DNA of 64,000 bases from Arthrobacter sp. ERGS1:01. GTDB taxonomy: Bacteria; Actinomycetota; Actinomycetes; Actinomycetales; Micrococcaceae. Below are positions 28,377 to 37,794 of the stretch, one piece after another. Where the stretch lies: contig NZ_CP012479.1 of assembly GCF_001281315.1 (NCBI RefSeq), positions 434,001 through 498,000 on the forward strand, written 5' to 3'. Numbering within the stretch: position 1 is the stretch's first letter; every line of letters starts with the position of its first letter. Under the pieces are notes generated by a model. It saw nothing but the letters and a program-made list of their open reading frames with translations. It had not been told where the DNA came from and did no database searches. The position numbers and the translations under genes are program-made.

Positions 28377-31204
28377 TGGTGGGCGGCTCGTTCACCACCC
28401 TCGACGGCTCCGCCAACCCCGGCTACGGCATGGGCATGGTGGATGCGACCACCGGCGCATTGTTGCCCATGGCGGCCAACAACTTGGTGCGCGACGGCGG
28501 ATCCGCCGCGGCCATCCTGGCCCTGGCATCCTCGGGCAACCAGGTGTATGGCTCCGGCTACGTGTTTGGCGCAGGCGGCAACCTGGAGGGATCGTTCTCG
28601 GCCAACTGGTCCGACGGCGCCATCACCTGGCTTGAGGATTGCCACGGTGACACGTACAGCGTGTACCCGGGCGCAACCGCAGTCTACGTGGCCGGCCACC
28701 CGCACCTGTGCTCAACGATTGGCGGCTTTCCGCAAACCGAACCCACCTGGACCTTCCACCGCGGGCTCGCCTTCAGCAAGGCGGCCACGGGCGTGGTGGG
28801 CACCAACACCGAACCCGGCTACTTCAACTTCGCCGGCGCTCCTGCTCCGTCCCTGCTGAACTGGTTCCCCGACATGGACGAGGGAACGTTCACCGGTGAA
28901 TACCAGGGACCGTGGACGGTCCAAGGCAATAGCCAGTACGTGGTCTATGGCGGCGAGTTCCTGCACGTCAACGGAGTGGCACAACAGGGCCTGGTCCGTT
29001 ACGCCGTGCCGGCCATTGCCCCGAACCTGCAGGGCCCCATGATTACGGGCAGTGCCTTCAACCCCACGATCAAGTCGTTCTCCGCGGGCACGGCCAGGAT
29101 CCTCTGGACCCAAAACTGGGATCGCGACAACGTGGCCATCCGTTATGACGTGATCCGCGACGGCGACACCGGCCACCCCATCTACACCACCACCGCGAAC
29201 TCCACGTTCTGGATGATGGGCCAAATGTCCTTCACGGACACCGGACTCGTGCCGGGGTCAACCCACACGTACCGGGTGTTTGCCACCGACCCATTTGGGA
29301 ACGTGGCCAGATCCGACAGCGTCTCCGTGACAACCGCCCTGACCGGCACCCTGAGCCCATACGCGACCCAGGTAGTCAATGACGGCGTGGGCAACTACTG
29401 GCGGCTCGGCGAGGCCAGCGGCACCACTGCCGCCGACCTGACCGGCGGCAACAACATCAAGCTCGGTACGGGCGTGACCCGCAACGTGGCCGGCGCCATC
29501 AACGGCGATACCGACAAGGCCTCCACCTTCAGCGGCACGAGCTCCGGCTCCGGCTACTCCACGGGCGTGGCCATCGCCGGACCGAACGTGTTCACCATGT
29601 CGGCCTGGGTCAAGACGACCAGCACCCGCGGCGGAAAGATCCTTGGCTTTGGTTCGTCCACGACGGGCAATTCCAGCAGCTACGACAGGCAGCTGTACAT
29701 GGACAATGCCGGGCACATCATCTTCGGCGTCTACAACGGAACACCCTCCACGCTGGCCAGCACCGCCAAGTACAACGACGGCGCCTGGCACATGGTCACG
29801 GCATCGCTGGGGCCGAACGGCATGGCACTGTACGTTGACGGAGTGAGCCTCAGCACCCGCACCGACGTGACCGCGGGCCAGTCCTACAGTGGTTACTGGC
29901 GGATCGGCGGCGACAACCTGGGCAGCTGGCCCTCGCCTCCGACCAGCAACTACATTGCCGCCACGATCGATGAGGCAGCCATCTTCCCGACCGTCCTCAC
30001 ACCGCAATCGGTGACCAACGAGTACAACCTGGGTAAGACGGGAGTCGGAAACCAGCCGCCCGTGGCAGCATTCACGGCGACCCCGGCAAACCTTGCGGTG
30101 GCCTTCGACGGAGGGGCCTCGACCGACCCCGACGGCACCATCGCCGCCTACAGCTGGAACTACGGTGACGGCACCGCAGCGGGAACCGGCAAGACGTCCT
30201 CGCACACCTACGCTGCGGCGGGCACCTACCAGGTGACGCTGACGGTGTCGGACAACCTAGGCTCCACGGGAGTGCTGACGAAGGCGGTGACAGTGGCCGG
30301 GCCAAACCAGCCGCCGGTCGCGGCGTTCACGGCAACCCCGACGAACCTTGCCGTTGCCTTCGACGGCGGGACCTCCACGGATCCCGACGGCACGGTAGCC
30401 TCCTACAGCTGGAACTTCGGTGACGGCAGTCCGGCGGCGACCGGCAAGACGGTTTCCTACACCTACGCCGCCGCCGGAAGCTACCAGGTGACGCTGACGG
30501 TGACCGACAACCTCGGGGCCACCAACTCGCTGACCAAGACGGTGACGGTAAACGCTCCGCCGCCGGCCAACATTGTGGCCCAGGACCTGTTCGCCAGGAC
30601 CGTGGCGAACAATTGGGGCACCGCGGATGTGGGCGGTGCGTGGTCCATTGATTCGGGCAACATGAACCAATACTCGGTGTCCAACGGCACCGCGAAGATG
30701 ATCAACCTGCCCGGGCAACAACCGAACGCCAACCTGACGTCGGTCACCTCCACCAGCACCGACCTGACACTGTCGTTCTCGCTGAACAACCTGCCGGGCG
30801 GCGGAGGCATGTACCTTTCGGTACAGGGCCGCTCGGTGGACAACGTGGGTGACTACCGGGCCAAGCTGGCCATCACCCCCAGTGGAGCGTTGTCCGCAAC
30901 GATCTCCAGGTACATCGGTTCCACCGAGACGATCCTGACCTCGGCAAACCTGCCCTTCACGTACACGGCGGGCACCAAGGTCGACGTCGAGTTGCAGGTG
31001 AACGGCACCAGCCCCACCACCATCTCGGCGAAGTTCTGGCCGGACGGCACTACGGCGCCGGCCACCTGGAACCTGACCACCACCGATTCAACGGCGTCCC
31101 TGCAGGTGGGCGGCGGCGTGGGCATGCTGTCCTACCTGTCGGCCGGGGCGGCGGCGAACACCACGGTGTCCTACCAGAACCTGGTGGCCACGATCGTCCA
31201 GTAG
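28376..31204 (+). pseudogene. Secreted beta-propeller/LamG/PKD protein, 3' part (continuation after frameshift)
   Basis: The 942-residue continuation begins MVGGSFTTLDG, the next propeller blade. Later come an FN3-like segment (about 220-320), a LamG/concanavalin-like domain (about 340-550, YWRLGEASGTTAADLTGG), and two PKD domains (about 560-640 and 645-722) that are near duplicates at DNA level. A C-terminal jelly-roll-like region (about 735-942) ends without a wall-sorting signal. PKD and LamG domains bind proteins or glycans outside the cell. The separate ATG at 28376 has no ribosome site, supporting a single broken gene. Its location in the EPS cluster suggests a matrix or polysaccharide-binding role, by inference. 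Confidence 0.8.
30050..30559 (+). repeat. Two tandem 255-bp copies encoding PKD domains
   Basis: The units at 30050-30304 and 30305-30559 each encode 85 residues starting NQPPVAAFTATP and differ at few positions. In-frame tandem duplication of this kind can expand or contract by recombination. Confidence 0.8.
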
Positions 31205-31207
31205 CAG

Positions 31208-31942
31208 TCAGCGTTTGAACCAAGCCGCCCTCAGCGGTGTTCCGCCGGATAAGGCATTATCCAGCGAAACACCGCTGAGGGCGTTTTGGCGAAGCCCGGC
31301 CAGCAGTCCGGTGGCCAGGGCATACCTGTCCAGGACGGGTTCCGGGCCGTCGTCGACGCCGTCGCCGGCATCGGCGTGGCCGTCGTGGCCCAGCAGGATG
31401 TCCCCGGCGCTGATCCCGTCCAGGGCAAAGCGCAAGCGATCACCGGCGGGGTAGTCCTGCGAGTCCCCGCTGCTGCGCCCCCACAACACCGGCTCCAGCC
31501 CGGCAGACCGCACGGCATGCCAGCTTGCGAGGGTCTGGTGACCGTACGGTGGACGCATCCAACGGACCTCGACGCCGGCGGCGTCCTCCAGTTCCTTCTT
31601 CCCGTCAAGGGAACGACGCCGGACCTCCCGATAGCTCATTCCCGAAAGTCTTTGGTGGTCCAGCCCGTGGAGGGCGATCTCGTGCCCGGCCGCCAGGGTT
31701 TCCGCCAACAGCGCGGGGGAGCGGCGCACCCGGGACAGCAGCACAAAGAAGGTGGCCGTCGCCCCGGCCTCGGCCAGCGCCCGCAAAACTGCCTCCGTGG
31801 CGCCCGGGGTGGGGCCGTCGTCGTACGTCAGGACCACCTGGGGCAGGGTGGTGCGGACGGCGACCACCGAGCCCACCACGGCCGAATGCCGGCGCACCAT
31901 GGGGCCAAGGTAGGGCGCAAGCGCGTGGCGCAGACCGCTCAC
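31208..31942 (-). CDS. Polysaccharide deacetylase (NodB homology domain)
   Basis: A 244-residue NodB-type deacetylase. It has motif 1 TYDDGPTPG (catalytic and metal Asp) near 39-47, motif 2 HGLDH near 92-96 (the metal-binding His pair), and motif 3 RPPYG near 130-134. Such enzymes remove N-acetyl groups from chitin-like, peptidoglycan or EPS sugars. A short hydrophobic N-terminal stretch could be a weak anchor, but there is no clear signal peptide. The GTG start at 31942 overlaps the stop of the upstream glycosyltransferase in a GTGA. The last 20 codons lie in a long palindrome that also acts as a terminator for the convergent gene. Confidence 0.87.
   Translation of the reverse strand: MSGLRHALAPYLGPMVRRHSAVVGSVVAVRTTLPQVVLTYDDGPTPGATEAVLRALAEAGATATFFVLLSRVRRSPALLAETLAAGHEIALHGLDHQRLSGMSYREVRRRSLDGKKELEDAAGVEVRWMRPPYGHQTLASWHAVRSAGLEPVLWGRSSGDSQDYPAGDRLRFALDGISAGDILLGHDGHADAGDGVDDGPEPVLDRYALATGLLAGLRQNALSGVSLDNALSGGTPLRAAWFKR
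31226..31287 (+). terminator. Long bipartite terminator hairpin inside the deacetylase 3' coding end
   Basis: CGCCCTCAGCGGTGTT (31226-31241) pairs perfectly with AACACCGCTGAGGGCG (31268-31283). Between the arms GGATAA pairs with TTATCC. TTTT follows at 31284. It terminates the plus-strand secreted-protein gene ending at 31204, although the whole structure is coding sequence on the minus strand. Confidence 0.75.
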
Positions 31943-33030
31943 GCGGATTCCTCCGAGGCGGACCCGGCGGGATTTTGCGCACTGGTAGATTGCGCACTGG
32001 TATTTTGCACGGTGGGATTTGGCACTGCCGTGCCAAGACCGGCAGGTCCCGCATTCGCGCCGCTACCGCCCGCAGTGCCAGTGCCAGTGCCGGCGTCGCC
32101 GTGGCGGGCGTACTCCTTGTACACATGGCCCAGGCCGCCGGCCACCATGCCGGCCCCGTGATAGGCGGTGCGCAGGCCCCGGGCCTGGTGGCGCAGCGAA
32201 CCGGTTACGCGGCCGGCCAGGTTGCGGGCCGCGCCCGCCGCGATTCGAATCGAGCCGCGGACCACCGCCCGCACCCTTACGGCGGCACGGCTCATCGGGC
32301 TCCGGGCCAGCATCAGCTCCACCAGCGTGGCGGCGTTGCCGTGGCTCCAGGAGCGCTTGAGCAGCCAGCCGCGCTGCAGCCGGGCGGCGGGCACAAAGTC
32401 GGTGGCCACCGATTCGTCACACCACACCAGCGTGTAGCCGCGGCGGGCAAGCTTCCGGCTGAACAGGGAATCCTCGCCCCCGGTCAGGCCCAGGCGCGGG
32501 TCAAAGCGCACGCCGCTGCGCCGGATCTGCGCCATGTCGAGCAGCAGGTTTCCCGTGGCCGCCACGGCAATCACCGTCCCGGTGGGCATGCGCGGGCGCC
32601 AAAAGAACGTCCCGGCCGCCACCCACGGGCTGGGCTCGGATTCATATTCGGAAACCACGCGTCCCATGACGGCCGCGGCTCCCGTCTGCCGCCAGGTGTC
32701 AAGCAGCGGTTGCAGCCACAGCTCCTCGGGGCGTTCGTCGTCGTCAATGTAAACGAGTATGTCCGCGGAAGCCGCCTCGTCCAGGGCCTTGTTGCGGGCG
32801 GCCGAAATCCCGGGTTCGGCCTCCACCACGTAGCGCAGTCCGGGAGCCGCAAGGGAACGGACCATGTCCCGGGCGCTGCCGGCGGGGTCGTTGTCCACCA
32901 CCAGCACCTCGGTGGTGACGCCGGAATTGTCCCGGGCCAGCGCGGCGGCATGCTCCAACACCCGCACGAGCGCCCGGCCCAGCGGCTCCGGCCGCTTGTA
33001 GGTGAGGACGCCAACCACCAGGTGGGTCAT
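31939..33030 (-). CDS. Glycosyltransferase family 2
   Basis: A 363-residue GT-A enzyme. The N-terminal VVGVLTYKRPEPLGRAL leads into the nucleotide-binding fold; a DND (VVDNDPAG) and the metal-binding YIDDDERPEE near residue 105 are present, then GLTGGEDSLFSRKL as the acceptor-side ED motif. The C-terminus is a low-complexity Gly/Ala/Asn/Ser tail with no membrane segment. I start at ATG 33030 because the protein then begins as family members do; the frame continues 61 codons upstream without resemblance. It overlaps genes on both sides by four bases. The sugar is unknown. Confidence 0.87.
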   Translation of the reverse strand: MTHLVVGVLTYKRPEPLGRALVRVLEHAAALARDNSGVTTEVLVVDNDPAGSARDMVRSLAAPGLRYVVEAEPGISAARNKALDEAASADILVYIDDDERPEELWLQPLLDTWRQTGAAAVMGRVVSEYESEPSPWVAAGTFFWRPRMPTGTVIAVAATGNLLLDMAQIRRSGVRFDPRLGLTGGEDSLFSRKLARRGYTLVWCDESVATDFVPAARLQRGWLLKRSWSHGNAATLVELMLARSPMSRAAVRVRAVVRGSIRIAAGAARNLAGRVTGSLRHQARGLRTAYHGAGMVAGGLGHVYKEYARHGDAGTGTGTAGGSGANAGPAGLGTAVPNPTVQNTSAQSTSAQNPAGSASEESA

Positions 33031-34130
33031 CGCGCAGGCCTCCCGCCCAGGGAGTCGACGGCACGCCGGTATGCCGCACGATGGTCGGCCGCGGCGTGGT
33101 CCCAGTTCCGGGCCGACAGATCCGGGGCCTCGGGCAGTCCCGCGGCGCGTACCGCCCGCAGCGCCTCGAGCAACACCTCGGCGGTGGGGGCCCCCGTGAA
33201 GAAATGGATCCACCCGGGCCCGACCTCCGCGGCCAGTTGGCGGTTCACCTCGTTGTCGGGGACCAGTGCGGGGCGCCCCAGCGACAGCGCGGCCAGCACA
33301 CCGCCGGAATTGTGCATGAACACGTACGGGAACACCACCAGCTCCGAGGAGGAGATGGCGGTGACGAAATCGGCGTCGGGCAGGAACCGCAGATCCAGCA
33401 CCATCCGCCCGTCGCGCCCGCCCAGCTCCCGCAGGCCCTCCGTCAGCCCGTCCGACGACGGGCTCCCGCCAATCAGCAGGCTCAGCCCCGGTTCCAGCCC
33501 GGCCGTATCAAGGAACGCCGCGGCCAGTGCCTCCACGCCCTTGTACCGCCGGATCAGTCCCGTGTAGCCAAACCGCCCGGGTACCGCCCCGCTTTGCGGG
33601 TACTTCCCATACCAGTCGCGGTAGTGCCCGTGCAGGATGGTGGCCGACGGGACGGTTGGTGGAACCGGCGTCAGGGTGTTCAGCGTGATGACCAGGGCCG
33701 TGCGCCGTTCGAAGAGTTTCAACAGCACTCGCTCCACCCGGTTCAGGCCGTCCGGGAGGCCGATGTTGTGCAGGGTGCGCACTATGGGCGTGCGGGTCAG
33801 GCGCAGCCGGGCAAGCAGCAGCAGGAACAAGGCCTGCCGGACCGTGCGCTTGGGCAGGGTGCCGCCGGTGACCATGATCTCCGGCCAGTGGACGTGGAAA
33901 ACGTCGTAGCGGCCCAGCAGCGCCGTCTTCCAGGAGAAGTTCAGCACCTCCAGGTCCGGTTCGGCACGCAGGGCCTGGGCCAGCATCACCAGATATGGGT
34001 TGGTGGTGGGGCGCGGGGTGGGGAACGACTGCAAGATCCTCAAGGCTGCCGCCACGGCCGCCCCTCCTTCCGCCGCGGGATGCGCATCGACGGCCGCGCT
34101 GCGCTCAGGCATCGCTCGATCGCTGGGCAT
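33027..34130 (-). CDS. Glycosyltransferase (GT4-like, GumI/beta-mannosyltransferase-like)
   Basis: A 367-residue GT-B protein. The N-terminal part has FPTPRPTTNPYLVMLAQAL and DVFHVHWPE (about 75-85). The C-terminal donor half has GRFGYTGLIRRYKGVEALAA, LLIGGSPSSDGL and VFPYVFMHNSGGVLAALSLG, a variant of the E-x7-E region in which SGG replaces the first Glu. Some such proteins are membrane-associated mannosyl- or glucuronosyltransferases. It overlaps the methyltransferase-like gene upstream by 26 bases and the next GT2 by four. Start 34130 is the longest reading; the first 30 residues are low complexity and a later start is possible. Confidence 0.8.
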   Translation of the reverse strand: MPSDRAMPERSAAVDAHPAAEGGAAVAAALRILQSFPTPRPTTNPYLVMLAQALRAEPDLEVLNFSWKTALLGRYDVFHVHWPEIMVTGGTLPKRTVRQALFLLLLARLRLTRTPIVRTLHNIGLPDGLNRVERVLLKLFERRTALVITLNTLTPVPPTVPSATILHGHYRDWYGKYPQSGAVPGRFGYTGLIRRYKGVEALAAAFLDTAGLEPGLSLLIGGSPSSDGLTEGLRELGGRDGRMVLDLRFLPDADFVTAISSSELVVFPYVFMHNSGGVLAALSLGRPALVPDNEVNRQLAAEVGPGWIHFFTGAPTAEVLLEALRAVRAAGLPEAPDLSARNWDHAAADHRAAYRRAVDSLGGRPAR

Positions 34131-34995
34131 CCGTTCGGTCCCCCAGGTCCACTCCCGTCACAAGGGTGGAGATTTCCGGAACATTCTCGGATTCGGCAAC
34201 CACCACGAACCGCCCGCCGTCGCGACGGTACAGCCCGCACCGCGGGGGCATGCCGTCGATCCGGGGGTTGTCCACGATCACCAGGTGCCCGCCGTCGGGC
34301 AGGTTGCCCAGCAGCACCTCCAACGCGCGCACGATGTCCGCGTCGGGGAAGTACAGGCGGCGCAGCAGGTTAGCCACCTTGATGACGTCCGGCGCCTGCC
34401 CCTCCCAGGGCAGGAAGACGTCGTGCACCCGGGCGGTGACCCGCGGATCGGCCGCCATGCGCTGTTGGACGGCCGGGTTGAGCAGCAGCACTTCCCGCGG
34501 GGCAACCCGGTGGGCGGCGGTGCGGGCGCCACGGCCGAACAACGCCCGGATGAACCCTGAGGTGGCCGGCCATGCCAGCACCCGGGATCCGACCACCAGG
34601 ATCCAGTTCCCGTCGTCGTCGTAAAAATACGTCTTGCGCCCGTTCTCCCGGGCGAAGACCCGCAAATACTTGTCCGCAATGATGTACTGCTTGAAGCCGC
34701 CAAGCTTGGAGATCAGGTCAAGGGACGTGGACCCGTCGGAGGCACCAATGTCCACGATGACGGCGTCGGCCAGGTCAAGGTTGGCCAGCATCAGCTCGTC
34801 CGCGCCGGGATGCCGGTTGGCGCCGGTGATCTTGTACGTACCGCCCACCTCGATGGCGGACATGGCCCGGCGGAACTCCTCCGGCGAAGCATCGGCCCGG
34901 AGGATTGCGCGGGGGTCGGCCCAGAAAAACCTGCCCAGGCGTTCTTGCATAACGCGTGGCCAACGCTCTTCCAGGGGACGTACCGGGACTCTCAT
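34105..34995 (-). CDS. Putative SAM-dependent methyltransferase in the EPS cluster
   Basis: A 296-residue protein with a SAM-binding motif I of the form AVIVDIGASDGSTSLDL near residues 78-94, followed by an acidic strand end and a later strand LLGNLPDGGHLVIVDNPRI like motif III. The rest is not recognisable to a named family. O-methyltransferases that cap or decorate EPS sugars commonly occur in such clusters. It is the first gene of a four-gene minus-strand operon with two glycosyltransferases and the deacetylase. It is divergent from the wzx gene across 141 bases. Confidence 0.65.
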   Translation of the reverse strand: MRVPVRPLEERWPRVMQERLGRFFWADPRAILRADASPEEFRRAMSAIEVGGTYKITGANRHPGADELMLANLDLADAVIVDIGASDGSTSLDLISKLGGFKQYIIADKYLRVFARENGRKTYFYDDDGNWILVVGSRVLAWPATSGFIRALFGRGARTAAHRVAPREVLLLNPAVQQRMAADPRVTARVHDVFLPWEGQAPDVIKVANLLRRLYFPDADIVRALEVLLGNLPDGGHLVIVDNPRIDGMPPRCGLYRRDGGRFVVVAESENVPEISTLVTGVDLGDRTDAQRSSDA

Positions 34996-35136
34996 GACTT
35001 GACTCTAGGGTGAGCCGGCGCACAATGTCCACGAACCCCGCAATCGTGTCCCAGGGGGTGGACCGTGGCGTGCCGTGCCACGGCGCACTAGGCTCACTCA
35101 TAGCTTCGTACAAACCGGCCAGGAAGTGGTGCATGG

Positions 35137-36603
35137 ATGAGTGAGGAGGGGCTCGGGACCCGGGCCGCGCGCGGCGCCGCCCAAACCATTGGCGGGCAGG
35201 GCGTAAAAGTGCTGATCCAGCTGGCCTCGGTGATCGTCCTGGCCAGGATCCTTTCCCCCGCCGACTACGGCTTGCTGGCCATGGTGGCGGCCATCATGGG
35301 CGTGGCCGACCTCTTCCGCGACTTTGGCTTGTCCTCCGCCGCGGTCCAGGCCAAGACCCTCTCCACCCACCAGCGTGACAACCTGTTCTGGCTCAACACC
35401 GCGCTGGGGCTCGTGCTGACCATCATCATCTTCCTGGCCGCGCCCCTGGTGGCGGACATCTACCACCAGCCCGCGCTGATTCCCATCACCCATGCGCTCT
35501 CGCTGTCGTTCCTGATCAACGGCATCTCCACCCAGTACCGGGCCGACCTCAACCGGCACCTGAAATTCAGCAGGCTCGCCCTGGTTGACATCATCGCCGC
35601 GGCCGTGGCCCTGGGCGCCGCGATCACGGCGGCCACCCTGGGCGCCGGCTATTGGTCGCTGGTGGTGCAGCAGCTGGTCCTGGCCGGGGTCATGATGACC
35701 CTCGTCATGGTGGCCGCGAAATGGCTTCCGCGCCGGCCCCGCAACGTGTCGATGAACGGCATGATCCGCTTTGGCTGGCACCTCGTGGCGATCCAGATGG
35801 TCACCTACGTCAGCTACAACACCGACGCCTTCGTCATCGGCGTCAGGTTCGGGGCTGGGCCGCTGGGGCTGTACAACAGGGCCTTCCAGCTGCTGACGAT
35901 GCCGCTGACCCAGGCAAGGAGCGCCGCATCGGTGGTGGCGCTGCCCGTCCTGGCGAAACTGCAGGAGGAAAAGGACAGGTTCGTCGAGTTCGTGCTGCAC
36001 GGGCAGCTGGCGCTCGGCTACACCCTGGTGACCGTCATGGGAGGCGTGGCCGGCGTGGCCCTGCCCATCACGGCGCTCTTCCTGGGTGGGAAGTGGCTGG
36101 CGCTGGAACCGGTCATGGTGCTGCTGGCCATCGCCGGGGCGTTCCAAACACTCGCGTTCGTGGGCTACTGGGTTTACGTCTCCCTGGGCCTGACCCGGCC
36201 GCTGCTGCACTACTCCATGGTCGAATCCGTCGTGACGATCATCTGCATCGTGGTGGGCAGCCAGGGCGGGATCGTCGGGGTGGCCGCCGGCATCGCGGTG
36301 GCACAGGCCCTGAACTGGCCGGCGTCCCTGTGGTGGCTCTCGCGCTGCAGCGGACTGCCCATGCGCCGGCTCTACGGCAGCGCCGGGCGCATCATGGCGG
36401 TGTCGATCGCGGTGGGCCTGGCAACCCACGTGGTGTCGCTGCTCATGGCCCATGCGCAGCCGATCGCCGCGGTGGGGACCGCCATCGTCGCAGCACTGGC
36501 CGTCATCGCGCTCGCCGGCCTGGTGATTCCGGCCGTCCGGCGTGACCTGGCCGGGCTGGCCTGGATTTCCCGCCGCGCCCTTCAGCGGCCGGGCGTGCGC
36601 TGA
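35137..36603 (+). CDS. Wzx-type polysaccharide flippase (MOP superfamily, WzxC/TuaB-like)
   Basis: A 488-residue membrane protein with about 12-14 hydrophobic segments. The N-terminal pattern GAAQTIGGQGVKVLIQLASV and ARILSPADYGLLAMV is typical of lipopolysaccharide/teichuronic-type MOP exporters that flip lipid-linked repeat units across the membrane. The ATG at 35137 follows AGGAAG at about ten bases. Its last 22 coding bases overlap the 3' end of the convergent glycosyltransferase. A second, unrelated-looking flippase lies at 62479-63726. Confidence 0.9.
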   Translation: MSEEGLGTRAARGAAQTIGGQGVKVLIQLASVIVLARILSPADYGLLAMVAAIMGVADLFRDFGLSSAAVQAKTLSTHQRDNLFWLNTALGLVLTIIIFLAAPLVADIYHQPALIPITHALSLSFLINGISTQYRADLNRHLKFSRLALVDIIAAAVALGAAITAATLGAGYWSLVVQQLVLAGVMMTLVMVAAKWLPRRPRNVSMNGMIRFGWHLVAIQMVTYVSYNTDAFVIGVRFGAGPLGLYNRAFQLLTMPLTQARSAASVVALPVLAKLQEEKDRFVEFVLHGQLALGYTLVTVMGGVAGVALPITALFLGGKWLALEPVMVLLAIAGAFQTLAFVGYWVYVSLGLTRPLLHYSMVESVVTIICIVVGSQGGIVGVAAGIAVAQALNWPASLWWLSRCSGLPMRRLYGSAGRIMAVSIAVGLATHVVSLLMAHAQPIAAVGTAIVAALAVIALAGLVIPAVRRDLAGLAWISRRALQRPGVR

Positions 36604-37769
36604 CGGCGACGGTCCGCAGCGGGCGCCAGGCGTTCAAGTTCGGCACAGACGGCGTCGGAGTACCGTTCCGGCGAGTAGCGCATGGCCGCCAGCGCCGCGT
36701 TGGCCACGGCCTGCTCGCGGAGCAGGGGCCACTGTTCGACGGCGGTGGCGAGGGCGCGTGCCACGGCGCCGGCGTCGTCCACGTCCACGAACTGGACCGA
36801 ATCAAAGCCGCCGGCGGCCTCGCTGAGACCTGGCGTCCGACTGACAATCAAGGGACGGGCCGCCAACAGGGCCTCGACGGCGGTGTCGCCAAAGGGTTCG
36901 TCCAGGCCGGAGGGCACGATCGCGACGTCGGCGGCCGCGTAGAACGCCCACACGTCACCCTGGAAACCGTGGAACGTCACCGAGCCGTCAAGGCCCAGCT
37001 GTTCAACCTGCTCATGGAGCTGGTCCGCATACCACTCATAGCCCGGGAACACGGCGCCCACAAGGTCCAGCTGGACATCGAGCCCCGCGTCCCGCGCCGA
37101 CGCCACCGCCGCGATGGCCGTGTGGACGCCCTTGCGGCTCGACAACCGGCCCACATAGAGCACGCGCAGCGGCGACTCCACCGCGGACCGGGGCGGCACG
37201 GGCTGCGCGGGTCCGGGAACGCCGTTGTAGATGACGGTGGTCCTGGCCCGCAGCCGGGGGAGGGTCTGCGCCAGGGTGTCGGCGCTGTACCGGCTGTTGG
37301 CCACGATCGTCGTGGCGCAAAGCAACGGGGCCGCAAGTGCCACGCGCAGTGCCTTGCGGGCCGTTCGCTCCGCCTCGTGGACGTGGACCAGGACCCGCCG
37401 GCCGGCCAACCGGCCCAGGACCGGCCACAGCGGGATTGTGACGGTGTTGACGTAGAGGAGGTCCGGGCCGATGCGCCGGATGAGCCGGGCGCCGCGCCAC
37501 GCCCCGGACATCGATTCACGGGCCAGCGTGAACAGGCCGGCAACGCTGAGGAAGCTTTTGCGCAGCACCGGCACCCGGACAATGACCACCGTGGCGCCGG
37601 CGCGTTCCAGCTCCGCCACCAGGGCTCCGCCGGACGGCAGCGTGACCACCACGCGCAGGCCCCGGGCCACCATTCCGGTCACGGATTCCAGTAGCACGCG
37701 GTCGGCGCCGTACAGTTCGGCGCCCGAGTGTGCCACCAGCACTACAGGACGCGAAAGGGGTTCGTTCAT
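36582..37769 (-). CDS. Glycosyltransferase family 4
   Basis: A 395-residue GT-B glycosyltransferase. The N-terminal Rossmann half starts VVLVAHSGAELYGADRVLLE with a glycine-rich acceptor loop. The C-terminal donor half has VLYVGRLSSRKGVHTAIAAV (about 215-235) and the retaining-enzyme E-x7-E region EPFGDTAVEALLAARP. ATG 37769 is chosen over the one at 37826 because it begins just before the Rossmann strand. It lies 25 bases from the divergent GT2 gene and overlaps wzx tail to tail by 22 bases. Confidence 0.87.
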   Translation of the reverse strand: MNEPLSRPVVLVAHSGAELYGADRVLLESVTGMVARGLRVVVTLPSGGALVAELERAGATVVIVRVPVLRKSFLSVAGLFTLARESMSGAWRGARLIRRIGPDLLYVNTVTIPLWPVLGRLAGRRVLVHVHEAERTARKALRVALAAPLLCATTIVANSRYSADTLAQTLPRLRARTTVIYNGVPGPAQPVPPRSAVESPLRVLYVGRLSSRKGVHTAIAAVASARDAGLDVQLDLVGAVFPGYEWYADQLHEQVEQLGLDGSVTFHGFQGDVWAFYAAADVAIVPSGLDEPFGDTAVEALLAARPLIVSRTPGLSEAAGGFDSVQFVDVDDAGAVARALATAVEQWPLLREQAVANAALAAMRYSPERYSDAVCAELERLAPAADRRRQRTPGR

Positions 37770-37794
37770 AGCGTCAACTATGTAGGCTGTTGGT

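Noticed and set aside
28376..31204. Independent second gene downstream of the propeller protein
   Set aside because: No ribosome site precedes ATG 28376, and one base in a C run joins it to the upstream frame with a continuous repeat pattern.
31525..33567. A 680-codon plus-strand frame opposite the deacetylase and glycosyltransferases
   Set aside because: Arg/Pro/Ala-rich composition typical of an antisense frame in GC-rich DNA; the minus-strand genes have clear family motifs.
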